From JBCCGR01 sp039029195 (GTDB lineage: Bacteria > Pseudomonadota > Alphaproteobacteria > Rhizobiales > Rhizobiaceae), in NCBI GenBank assembly GCA_039029195.1, contig JBCCGR010000011.1, forward strand, positions 1 through 64,000: a stretch of DNA of 64,000 bases, written 5' to 3'. How positions within the stretch are numbered: the stretch's first letter is position 1; the number at the start of each line of letters is the position of its first letter. The notes under the pieces were generated by a model. It did no database searches, was not told the DNA's origin, and worked only from the letters and a program-made list of their open reading frames with translations. The translations under genes and the position numbers were made by a program. Of the stretch, positions 51,979 through 60,585 are shown in pieces.

Positions 51979-53127
51979 TCAAAATCCGAAGACCATTTGC
52001 CGCCCGTCAAAGCCCTTGAACTCCTGTTCCCCTGCAACCCAGGTCTCTGCGTCGGCAAATTCGACGGCTGACTGCGAAATCACCCGGTCTGAACCAAGAT
52101 CCGTCGCCGCAGACAAAAGCCGGGCCGTGTAGTTCACCGCCGGACCGATCGCGGTAAAATCATTGCGGCTGGCACCGCCAATGTTGCCATAGTGAAAGCG
52201 ACCGGCATGAACCGCAGACCGAATAGCAAAACCGCCTGCATCGCCGTTCTCCCGGAGCTTTTGCTCGCCAGAGTGGACTGCTGCAACGGCGTTGTCTGTT
52301 TGCCGTTTTTGCTGCGCCTCCCCGTCAAACGGGAAGATTGCAAAAAACCCGTCACCGAGAAATTTCAAAACTTCGCCGTCGCGCTGTTCGACTTCGGGCA
52401 CAAGGGAATCGAAAGCGGCATTCAATTCCCGCACCAGTTCATCACCCGGCTTCTGATTGGATCGCGACGTAAAATTTTTGAGATCAACAAACAGAATAAC
52501 CGCCTGAATTTCCTCGCCATCGCCGCGATGAACAGCGCCCTTCAGGATACGGTCACCGCTGTTGCGCCCCACATAGGCAGAAAGCAGCGTCGCCGCGTTA
52601 AGCCGCAGCATGTAGATCTCGGTGAGCCGGGCCAATGGCCGTCGAACCCGCTCCAAGGCAGAAAGTTCTGCCTCTGAAAATCCGCCTTCCGCCTTCGTTG
52701 ACCAACTTACAGCATGGGTTTCATCAGTGGTAAACGGCAGCGGCATGACAATATAGTCGGTGAATCCCTGCTCAAGCAGTTCATCGACAATCTTGTAATC
52801 ATGCGGACAATCCGGGTCGGCAAGCTTTCGGCGAATGGATTTTCGGGTCTCAATCACCTCGGGCAGCGGGTTGATGAAATAGAGATCTGAGGTGAAAACA
52901 CCGGGTCGGGCCTCCGCCATATCGACCCCCTCTTCCGGTGACCAGCGAAATCGCCGCCCCGCGAAATTTGGGTGCAAGGTGTAGATGAACAGCGACATGC
53001 GGTCGATCTGGCCTCCAGCTTCCACCAGGCCGTCACAAATACCGCCAATGATCGACCACGCATTCGCGCTGGGCGGTGCGCCGTCGAGCATCCAGTCAAT
53101 CAGCCGATCAACTCGGGTTTCATCCAC
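51979..53127 (-). CDS. Class III adenylate/guanylate cyclase with N-terminal sensor region
   Basis: A 382-residue soluble protein. The N-terminal 175 residues are a sensory region seen in rhizobial cyclases (FIYTLHPNFAGRRFRWSPEEGVDM). The cyclase domain keeps the metal Asp215 (ILFVDLKNFTS) and Asp259 (KFLGDGFF), Lys255, Thr325, Asn332 and Arg336, so it should be active; the residue pattern favours ATP. The ATG at 53127 is the first Met of the conserved region. Its stop is 6 bases from the TfoX gene stop. Confidence 0.9.
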   Translation of the reverse strand: MDETRVDRLIDWMLDGAPPSANAWSIIGGICDGLVEAGGQIDRMSLFIYTLHPNFAGRRFRWSPEEGVDMAEARPGVFTSDLYFINPLPEVIETRKSIRRKLADPDCPHDYKIVDELLEQGFTDYIVMPLPFTTDETHAVSWSTKAEGGFSEAELSALERVRRPLARLTEIYMLRLNAATLLSAYVGRNSGDRILKGAVHRGDGEEIQAVILFVDLKNFTSRSNQKPGDELVRELNAAFDSLVPEVEQRDGEVLKFLGDGFFAIFPFDGEAQQKRQTDNAVAAVHSGEQKLRENGDAGGFAIRSAVHAGRFHYGNIGGASRNDFTAIGPAVNYTARLLSAATDLGSDRVISQSAVEFADAETWVAGEQEFKGFDGRQMVFGF

Positions 53128-53289
53128 ACCATTTCCCTTTCCCGGCGATAAGACGAATTGCCAACTCGTTCACCCCGGCATCGACCCTTTGACTGCCGCA
53201 CTTGTGGTGGTATAGCCACCCCGGAATCTCCCAAAACCGATTTTTTTGGCGCCAAAGCGCCGCAAGTCGCTCCATAAAGGTCCTCATTC

Positions 53290-54501
53290 ATGGCAAAAAT
53301 CAAGGTCGCAAACCCGGTCGTCGAACTCGACGGCGACGAGATGACCCGCATCATCTGGCAGTTCATCAAAGACAAGCTCATCCACCCCTACCTCGACATC
53401 GATCTCGAATATTACGATCTGGGTGTGGAAGCGCGCGATGCGACGGACGATCAGATCACCATTGATGCAGCCAATGCGATCAAGAAACACGGCGTGGGCG
53501 TCAAGTGCGCCACCATCACGCCGGACGAGGCCCGCGTTGAGGAATTCAACCTCAAGAAAATGTGGCGTTCGCCAAATGGCACAATCCGTAACATTCTGGG
53601 CGGCGTGATCTTCCGCGAGCCCATCATCATGCAGAATGTGCCGCGTCTGGTGCCGGGCTGGACCCAGCCTGTGATCGTTGGTCGTCACGCTTTTGGTGAC
53701 CAGTACCGTGCAACGGACTTCAAGTTTCCTGGCAAAGGCAAGCTGACAATGAAGTTCGTTGGCGAGGATGGCACAGAGATCGAGCACGATGTGTTTGATG
53801 CACCAACGTCCGGCATCGCCATGGGCATGTACAACCTCGATGCATCAATCGAAGACTTTGCCCGCGCCTCTTTGAATTACGGCCTGCAGCGCAGCGTTCC
53901 GGTTTATCTTTCAACGAAGAACACAATCCTGAAAGTCTATGACGGACGCTTCAAGGACATCTTCCAGGAAATTTACGAGAAGGAATTCGAAGAAGCCTTC
54001 AAGGAAAAGAAAATCTGGTACGAGCACCGCCTGATCGACGACATGGTGGCTGCAAACCTGAAATGGTCCGGCGGCTATGTGTGGGCTTGTAAGAACTATG
54101 ATGGCGACGTGCAGTCTGACACGGTTGCGCAGGGCTTTGGATCCCTTGGTCTCATGACTTCTGTGCTGATGACGCCTGACGGTAAAACGGTGGAAGCGGA
54201 AGCCGCTCACGGCACAGTGACCCGTCACTACCGCGCGCATCAAAAAGGCGAAGAAACCTCAACCAACTCGATCGCCTCAATCTTCGCCTGGACCCGTGGC
54301 CTGGCCCATCGCGCGAAGCTCGATGAAAATGCCGAGCTGGCAGACTTTGCCAACACGCTGGAGAAAGTGTGCATCGACACCGTGGAATCCGGCCACATGA
54401 CCAAGGACCTGGCGCTCTTGATCGGCCCGGATCAGCCTTGGCTCTCCACCACCGGCTTCCTCGACAAGATCGACGAGAACCTGCAAAAAGCGATGGCATA
54501 A
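53290..54501 (+). CDS. icd: NADP-dependent isocitrate dehydrogenase
   Basis: A 403-residue enzyme of the TCA cycle converting isocitrate to 2-oxoglutarate. It belongs to the eukaryotic-like homodimeric type: NPVVELDGDEMTRIIWQFIKDKLI, KCATITPDEARVEEF, RSPNGTIRNILGGVIFREPI and EAAHGTVTRHYRAHQKGEETSTNS. A bidirectional terminator separates it from alaS. Confidence 0.97.
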   Translation: MAKIKVANPVVELDGDEMTRIIWQFIKDKLIHPYLDIDLEYYDLGVEARDATDDQITIDAANAIKKHGVGVKCATITPDEARVEEFNLKKMWRSPNGTIRNILGGVIFREPIIMQNVPRLVPGWTQPVIVGRHAFGDQYRATDFKFPGKGKLTMKFVGEDGTEIEHDVFDAPTSGIAMGMYNLDASIEDFARASLNYGLQRSVPVYLSTKNTILKVYDGRFKDIFQEIYEKEFEEAFKEKKIWYEHRLIDDMVAANLKWSGGYVWACKNYDGDVQSDTVAQGFGSLGLMTSVLMTPDGKTVEAEAAHGTVTRHYRAHQKGEETSTNSIASIFAWTRGLAHRAKLDENAELADFANTLEKVCIDTVESGHMTKDLALLIGPDQPWLSTTGFLDKIDENLQKAMA

Positions 54502-54517
54502 CCCTTCGCAAGATAAC

Positions 54518-54546
54518 AAAAAAGGTGGGTCTGACCCGCCTTTTTT
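54518..54546. terminator. Bidirectional terminator between icd and alaS
   Basis: AAAAAAGG-GGGT-CTG-ACCC-CCTTTTTT forms a short GC stem flanked by A on one side and T on the other, so it can end transcripts from both strands. It lies between the two converging stops. Confidence 0.85.
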
Positions 54547-54569
54547 ATTGGCTCACATTTGGAATTTGA

Positions 54570-57242
54570 TCATCCAGCGGCGATTGCCGCCTGAACCGCC
54601 GCATTTGCCTCATCCGCCTTGGAGGCATCGGGCCCTCCGGCCTGCGCCATGTCCGGTCGACCGCCGCCGCCTTTGCCACCCAGTGCAACTGAGCCGGCGC
54701 GCACCAGATCAACCGCACTGTACGTGTCGGTAAGATCAGACGTCACACCAACGACAATGCCGGCTTTGCCATCTTCAGAAACACCGACAATCGAGACGAT
54801 CCCGGAACCGATGGAGCCTTTGGCCTCATCCACCATGCCTTTGAGTTCTTTTGCGGGGATACCGTTCGCGATGCGCGACATGAAACTGACGGTCCCGTTG
54901 GAAGTAGAAATTTCCTGAACCGGCGCAGCCTCTCCAGTACCTCCGCCCATGGCCAGAGCCTTCTTGGCATCCGCCAGTTCACGCTCAAGCTTTTTGCGTT
55001 CATCCACCAACGCGCGCACACGGGTGGTCAGATCCGACGGTGCAACCTTCAACAAGGAAGCCGCTTCCTGAAGCGTTTCGTTCTGCTGATCGAGCCATTG
55101 GCGCGCTGCTGAGCCGGTGAGTGCCTCAATGCGCCGGACGCCAGCAGCGACCGCACTTTCGCCGACAACGGTGATCAGACCTATGTCGCCGGTACGATTC
55201 GCATGGGTACCGCCGCACAGTTCCAACGAGTAGGTCTTTCCCTTCTTGTCACCTTCAAGCGCTGTGCCCATGCTGACGACACGAACTTCATCGCCGTATT
55301 TCTCGCCAAACAGGGCCATGGCGCCAGCCTCAATGGCATCATCAACGGCCATCAGACGGGTTTCCACCGGGCTGTTTTGCAGAACGATGTCGTTGGCAAT
55401 CCGGCTGGCTTCTTGAATTTCATCGCCAGTCACCGGCTTTGGATGCGAAATATCAAACCGTAGGCGTTCGGGCGCGACCAGCGAGCCTTTTTGTGCAACG
55501 TGATCGCCCAGCACATGGCGAAGGCTTTCATGAATGAGATGCGTTGCCGAGTGGTTGGAACGCAGCAAACTGCGGCGATCATGATCGACCTCAAGCTCAA
55601 GGGCGTCGCCGTTGCTGACCGTGCCTGAGCGAACCTGTCCCATGTGAACATGCAGCCCCTCCCCGCGCTTTTTGGTGTCGGTAATTTCAATCATACCGTT
55701 TTCAGCGCGCAACACACCGGCGTCACCCATCTGGCCGCCAGATTCTGCATAGAACGGCGTTTGATTGGTGATGACCGAGACAGTGTCGCCTTCAATGGCC
55801 GAGGCCACAATTTTCCCATCTGACACAAGATCAAGAACGACACCTTCAGCGGTCTCAGTCGCATAGCCGAGAAACTCTGTTGCGCCGTGTTTTTCTTTCA
55901 GTTCGAACCAAATGGTCTCATCAGCCTTTTCACCAGACCCCGCCCAGGAAGCCCGTGCTTCAGCCTTCTGCTTTTCCATCGCACCGTTGAATGCATACAC
56001 ATCGACGGTGATCTGACGTTGTCGCAGGGCATCTTCCGTCAGATCAAGCGGGAAACCATAGGTGTCATAAAGCCTGAAGGCTGTTTCTCCGTCGAACACA
56101 TCACCTTCATCAAGGTCGGTACTGGCCTGACTGAGTAGATCAAGCCCTCGTGCAAGCGTCTTTCGGAACCGGGTTTCTTCCAATTTCAGTGTTTCGGTGA
56201 TGAGTGCATCAGCACGCACCAGTTCAGGATAGGCTTGCCCCATCTGCGCAGTTAGTGCCGGAACCAGTTTCCACAACAAAGGTTCTGTTGCGCCCAACAA
56301 AGCACCGTGGCGCATGGCTCGGCGCATGATGCGGCGAAGCACATAGCCGCGCCCTTCGTTCGAAGGCAAAACACCGTCAGCGATGAGAAAGCTCGTGGCC
56401 CGAAGGTGATCTGCAATCACACGGTGGCTTGCGGCATGATCGCCTTCAGCGTCAACACCTGTTGCCTCAACGCTGGCGCGGATCAACGACTGGAACAAAT
56501 CTGTGTCGTAGTTGGAGTGAACCCCCTGAAGCACGGTCGCAACGCGCTCCAACCCCATGCCTGTGTCGATGGATGGCTTTGGAAGGTCAATGCGTTCGTC
56601 CAGCGTTACCTGTTCGAACTGCATAAAGACAAGATTCCAGATCTCGACAAACCGGTCGCCGTCCTCATCCGGACTTCCCGGAGGCCCTCCCGGGATCGCC
56701 TCGCCATGGTCAAAAAAGATCTCAGAACATGGACCACAGGGACCGGTATCTCCCATCGCCCAAAAATTATCATGGGTGGCAATGCGGATGATCCGGTCTT
56801 CGGGCAAGCCGGCAATCTTTTTCCAAAGATCATAGGCCTGATCGTCCTCCGCATAGACGGTCGCAAGCAATCGATCCGCAGGAAGACCGTATTCTTTTGT
56901 CAGCAGGTTCCAGGCCAGCTCAATCGCATGCTCCTTGAAATAATCGCCGAAGGAAAAGTTCCCCAGCATTTCAAAGAAAGTGTGGTGCCGCGCCGTATAA
57001 CCAACATTGTCGAGATCGTTGTGCTTTCCCCCCGCACGAACGCACTTCTGTGAGGTCACCGCACGAGAATAGTCGCGACTTTCAAGCCCGGTGAAAACGT
57101 TCTTGAACTGCACCATGCCCGCATTGGTGAACATGAGCGTTGGATCGTTGCGCGGCACAATCGGTGAGGACGCGACAATCGTGTGACCATTCTTTTCAAA
57201 ATAGTCGAGAAAGGTCGTCCTGATTTCGTTTACACCACTCAT
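54570..57242 (-). CDS. alaS: Alanyl-tRNA synthetase
   Basis: A 890-residue class II synthetase with editing. Catalytic motifs: PRNDPTLMFTNAGMVQFKNVF, RHHTFFEMLGNFSFGDYFKEH. Editing site: NHSATHLIHESLRHVLGDHV, then LCGGTHANRTGDIG. The C-terminal glycine-rich and oligomerising region ends the protein (GGKGGGGRPDMAQAGG). The ATG at 57242 follows a GTG one codon before. It is downstream of recA on the same strand. Confidence 0.97.
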   Translation of the reverse strand: MSGVNEIRTTFLDYFEKNGHTIVASSPIVPRNDPTLMFTNAGMVQFKNVFTGLESRDYSRAVTSQKCVRAGGKHNDLDNVGYTARHHTFFEMLGNFSFGDYFKEHAIELAWNLLTKEYGLPADRLLATVYAEDDQAYDLWKKIAGLPEDRIIRIATHDNFWAMGDTGPCGPCSEIFFDHGEAIPGGPPGSPDEDGDRFVEIWNLVFMQFEQVTLDERIDLPKPSIDTGMGLERVATVLQGVHSNYDTDLFQSLIRASVEATGVDAEGDHAASHRVIADHLRATSFLIADGVLPSNEGRGYVLRRIMRRAMRHGALLGATEPLLWKLVPALTAQMGQAYPELVRADALITETLKLEETRFRKTLARGLDLLSQASTDLDEGDVFDGETAFRLYDTYGFPLDLTEDALRQRQITVDVYAFNGAMEKQKAEARASWAGSGEKADETIWFELKEKHGATEFLGYATETAEGVVLDLVSDGKIVASAIEGDTVSVITNQTPFYAESGGQMGDAGVLRAENGMIEITDTKKRGEGLHVHMGQVRSGTVSNGDALELEVDHDRRSLLRSNHSATHLIHESLRHVLGDHVAQKGSLVAPERLRFDISHPKPVTGDEIQEASRIANDIVLQNSPVETRLMAVDDAIEAGAMALFGEKYGDEVRVVSMGTALEGDKKGKTYSLELCGGTHANRTGDIGLITVVGESAVAAGVRRIEALTGSAARQWLDQQNETLQEAASLLKVAPSDLTTRVRALVDERKKLERELADAKKALAMGGGTGEAAPVQEISTSNGTVSFMSRIANGIPAKELKGMVDEAKGSIGSGIVSIVGVSEDGKAGIVVGVTSDLTDTYSAVDLVRAGSVALGGKGGGGRPDMAQAGGPDASKADEANAAVQAAIAAG

Positions 57243-57289
57243 CACCGTGCCTGCTGATCTAAAGGGTCTCTTCGGGTTCGTGCGGCATG

Positions 57290-57325
57290 AAAAAACCCGA
57301 CGGGCCTGCCGCGCCGCCGGGTTTT
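57290..57325 (-). terminator. Rho-independent terminator after recA
   Basis: On the minus strand AAAACCCG-CGG...CCG-CGGGTTTT is followed by TTTTTC. It lies between recA and alaS, so alaS needs its own promoter or read-through. Confidence 0.8.
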
Positions 57326-57382
57326 ATTCTGTGCTGATTGGAGTGTCCACAAAAACCGGGACAGATTGGGAAATCGCTTTCC

Positions 57383-58471
57383 TCAGAGCGCTCCGGCTTC
57401 CGAAGCGTCGTCATCATCCTCTTCCGGCTCGTCCAGCAGCTTTTCGCCAATCAACCCGGCATTCTGACGAATGGCCAGTTCGATTTCGTCGGCAATCTGA
57501 GGATTTTCCTTCAGGAAGTTTTTCGCATTCTCCCTGCCCTGCCCCAGACGCTGACTGTCATAGGAGAACCAGGCTCCCGACTTCTCAACAATGCCGGCCG
57601 TCACGCCCAAATCAATCAACTCGCCGGTTCGGGAAACCCCTTCGCCATACATGATGTCAAATTCAACCTGCTTGAATGGCGGGGCAAGCTTGTTCTTCAC
57701 AACTTTGATACGCGTTTGGTTGCCGGTGATTTCGTCACGGTCCTTGATTGCACCAATGCGGCGGATATCGAGGCGCACAGATGCATAGAATTTCAGCGCA
57801 TTGCCGCCAGTGGTGGTTTCGGGTGAACCAAACATAACACCAATCTTCATGCGAATCTGGTTGATGAAGATCACCATCGTATTCGAGCGTGAAATCGATG
57901 CAGTGAGTTTGCGCAGTGCCTGACTCATCAAACGAGCCTGCAGACCGGGCAAGGAATCGCCCATCTCGCCCTCAATCTCAGCGCGTGGTGTAAGTGCCGC
58001 CACGGAATCGATAATGAGAACATCACAAGCTCCCGACCGCACCAGCGTGTCGGCAATTTCCAACGCCTGTTCGCCAGTGTCCGGCTGAGAGATCAGGAGA
58101 TTTTCCAGATCGACCCCAAGCTTGCGAGCATAGACCGGGTCAAGCGCATGCTCTGCATCGACAAAGGCGCAAATGCCACCAGCCTTTTGAGCCTCAGCAA
58201 CCGTGTGCAGCGCCATGGTGGTTTTACCGGAGGATTCGGGACCATAAATCTCAATGATCCGCCCTTTCGGCAGGCCGCCAATGCCAAGCGCAATATCAAG
58301 CCCAAGGCATCCCGTGGGCACGGTTTCGATCTCGACCACCTTGTCGGCGGCACCCAGCCGCATAATCGAGCCTTTGCCGAATGCGCGCTCAATCTGGCCA
58401 AGGGCAGCCTCTAGTGCTTTTGCTTTGTCCACGCCGCTGTCCTCAACCAATCTCAAAGAGTTCTGTGCCAT
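57383..58471 (-). CDS. recA: Recombinase RecA
   Basis: A 362-residue strand-exchange ATPase and SOS co-protease. Walker A is GPESSGKT at 77-84, Walker B follows in CDVLIIDSVAALTPR, and loop segments GDSLPGLQARLMSQALRKLT and INQIRMKIGVMFGSPETTTGGNALKFY are standard. The tail is acidic (PEEDDDDASEA). AGGAG precedes the ATG. A LexA box at 58590-58604 indicates SOS control. Confidence 0.98.
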   Translation of the reverse strand: MAQNSLRLVEDSGVDKAKALEAALGQIERAFGKGSIMRLGAADKVVEIETVPTGCLGLDIALGIGGLPKGRIIEIYGPESSGKTTMALHTVAEAQKAGGICAFVDAEHALDPVYARKLGVDLENLLISQPDTGEQALEIADTLVRSGACDVLIIDSVAALTPRAEIEGEMGDSLPGLQARLMSQALRKLTASISRSNTMVIFINQIRMKIGVMFGSPETTTGGNALKFYASVRLDIRRIGAIKDRDEITGNQTRIKVVKNKLAPPFKQVEFDIMYGEGVSRTGELIDLGVTAGIVEKSGAWFSYDSQRLGQGRENAKNFLKENPQIADEIELAIRQNAGLIGEKLLDEPEEDDDDASEAGAL

Positions 58472-58589
58472 CGTCCACTCCTTATTTCACGCGCCTTTGC
58501 CGCTTGGCAATTCATAGTTTTGTACTCTTTTTGTTCCAATTCGTCAACCCCAGCGCAAGTATCAGAAAATCAAGGATAAACGGCGCTAT

Positions 58590-58604
58590 GTTCAAATTAT
58601 GTTC
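58590..58604. promoter_or_regulatory. LexA (SOS) box upstream of recA
   Basis: GTTC, seven bases (AAATTAT), then GTTC. It lies 119 bases before the recA start, in the spacer shared with the divergent kinase gene. Confidence 0.88.
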
Positions 58605-58701
58605 ACGCACGATTTGCAATGAACAGTACTATTGAACGTGAGCTTGCCCTGCCCTTCACGAACGAATACGATTCGAACTGGAACCACAATCATATTGCGG
58701 A

Positions 58702-59604
58702 ATGAAATTGCCCAAAGGTCTGTTCATTGGCGGCACGCATTTGGACCGGATTGGCCGGTCCCGCGAACCGTTTCTTGCCGGTCAGTCGAACCCAGGTAGC
58801 TTCAAGGAGTACCCCGGCGGAGCAGCATTGAATGCTGCAAGCAATTTTGCCCTTCTCGGTGGTGAAACCTGCCTGATCTGCATTTTGGGTGATGACGCAT
58901 CGGGTACGGGCGTCAAAAGGTCTTTGGCCAAACGACCGCTTGAGACGATAGTCGCGAAGAGGCCAGAACCCACCGCAACCTACACATCGATGGTGTCTGA
59001 CAATGGTGATCTCGTGGGAGCCATTGCCGATATGGCTATATACGATGCAGTCACACCATCAATTCTTGAGGGGCTGGGCCTTCAAAAGCTGACAAAACAA
59101 CATGACTTCATCTTTCTCGACGCCAACCTGCCCACCAGTTCTCTGGTCTGGCTGTTTGAGAGTTGTCGCGAAACGCCGATTTACGCTTCTCCGGTTTCGG
59201 TTGCGAAGGCCAGCAAGCTGAATGGCAAGATCGCCGATATCGATTTCCTGATCTGTAACCGGGTCGAAGCTCAAATTCTTGCCGACGAAATCCAGCAAGA
59301 GTCATCTTCCTCACCAGGCGATATTTTAAGAGCGGCTGGTATCGCGTCCGGCGTCATCACCAACTCTGATGGGCCATTGATTTGCTGGGATGGTGGTGAT
59401 GTGTTGGAGCATCGACCTGCCCCAAACGGCCGCATTGAAGATGTGATTGGAGCAGGTGATGCGTTCGGAACAGCGATGTTCGCTGCGCGTCTTGCAGGTC
59501 TTTCACTCCGTGAGCGGATACAAATTGCAGAACAGGCGGCCGCCCTTGTGCTGGAGACGGAAGGGCCCTATTGCGAGCGCCTGAGCCAACTCTCCTTGTT
59601 TTGA
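58702..59604 (+). CDS. psuK: PfkB-family kinase, probable pseudouridine kinase
   Basis: A 300-residue ribokinase-fold enzyme. GGAALNAASNFALLGGETCL is the N-terminal PfkB signature and DVIGAGDAFGTAMFAARLAG the catalytic C-terminal signature with the base Asp. The gene directly after it encodes pseudouridine-5'-phosphate glycosidase, nine bases away, so pseudouridine is the likely substrate. The gene symbol rests on that pairing. It is divergent from recA. Confidence 0.88.
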   Translation: MKLPKGLFIGGTHLDRIGRSREPFLAGQSNPGSFKEYPGGAALNAASNFALLGGETCLICILGDDASGTGVKRSLAKRPLETIVAKRPEPTATYTSMVSDNGDLVGAIADMAIYDAVTPSILEGLGLQKLTKQHDFIFLDANLPTSSLVWLFESCRETPIYASPVSVAKASKLNGKIADIDFLICNRVEAQILADEIQQESSSSPGDILRAAGIASGVITNSDGPLICWDGGDVLEHRPAPNGRIEDVIGAGDAFGTAMFAARLAGLSLRERIQIAEQAAALVLETEGPYCERLSQLSLF

Positions 59605-59613
59605 ACCATATCC

Positions 59614-60534
59614 ATGATCACCCCGACCATCCGCCATTCTGCCGAAGTCGCCAAAGCCTTGAAGGCGGGAGAATCGTTGGTCGCGCTGGAATCGACCATC
59701 ATCACTCACGGCATGCCGTCGCCACAAAATGTTGAGGTCGCGCGCGAGGTAGAGCAAACGGTGCGCGATCAGGGCGCTGTTCCAGCAACAATTGCAGTGC
59801 TTGATGGTGAACTGCACATCGGGCTTGATGATGAGCAGTTGGAAATGCTGGGCGCTGCAAAAGACGTCATGAAGCTCTCACGCGCCGATATGGCATTTGC
59901 CATGGCAACAGGCAAAACCGGATCAACCACCGTCTCCGCCACCATGATTGCGGCTCGAATGGCAGAGATTGCCGTTTTCGCCACGGGCGGCACGGGCGGC
60001 GTACACCCTGGCGCTGAAACCAGTTTTGACATCTCCGCTGATCTGACCGAGCTGGCGCGAACACCCGTCATCGTGGTCGCAGCCGGGCCAAAGGCCATTC
60101 TGGATGTGGCAAAGACACTAGAAGTTTTGGAAACCCAGGGTGTCCCTGTCATTGGCTATCAAAACAAAGTGCTGCCCGCCTTTTGGTCACGACAGGGCGA
60201 CCATGACGCGCCACTGGTCGTCGATAATCCAAAAGACATTGCTGCCACCCACCTCATGCGCGCAGAATTGGGACTAGAGGGTGGGATGCTCGTGGCAAAT
60301 CCTGTTCCGGAGGTCGACGACATCCCGCAATCCGAAATGCGGTCGTTCATAGATAGAGCGAACAAGGAAGCTGCGGAACGCGGTGTATCCGGCAAGGCGC
60401 TGACTCCCTGGCTCCTTGCAAGAATTTTTGAACTCACAGATGGTGCCAGCCTGAAAACCAACATATCGCTGGTTAAAAACAACGCGCGACTTGCTGCGGA
60501 AATCGCGCTGGCGTGTCACCGTTTGAAATCCTGA
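59614..60534 (+). CDS. psuG: Pseudouridine-5'-phosphate glycosidase
   Basis: A 306-residue enzyme that reversibly splits pseudouridine 5'-phosphate to uracil and ribose 5-phosphate. Markers: ALESTIITHGMPSPQNVEVA, GKTGSTTVSATMIAARMAEI, FATGGTGGVHPGAETSFDIS and FWSRQGDHDAP. It completes the two-step pseudouridine breakdown with the kinase upstream, useful for recycling modified RNA bases. Confidence 0.95.
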   Translation: MITPTIRHSAEVAKALKAGESLVALESTIITHGMPSPQNVEVAREVEQTVRDQGAVPATIAVLDGELHIGLDDEQLEMLGAAKDVMKLSRADMAFAMATGKTGSTTVSATMIAARMAEIAVFATGGTGGVHPGAETSFDISADLTELARTPVIVVAAGPKAILDVAKTLEVLETQGVPVIGYQNKVLPAFWSRQGDHDAPLVVDNPKDIAATHLMRAELGLEGGMLVANPVPEVDDIPQSEMRSFIDRANKEAAERGVSGKALTPWLLARIFELTDGASLKTNISLVKNNARLAAEIALACHRLKS

Positions 60535-60585
60535 CCCAACGACCCCATTTGCCAAACTGGCCGGACAATCTGATATTCATCATCC

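Noticed and set aside
58621..58637. GAAC-N9-GAAC near recA as a second LexA site
   Set aside because: Spacing is nine, not seven, so it does not fit the operator.
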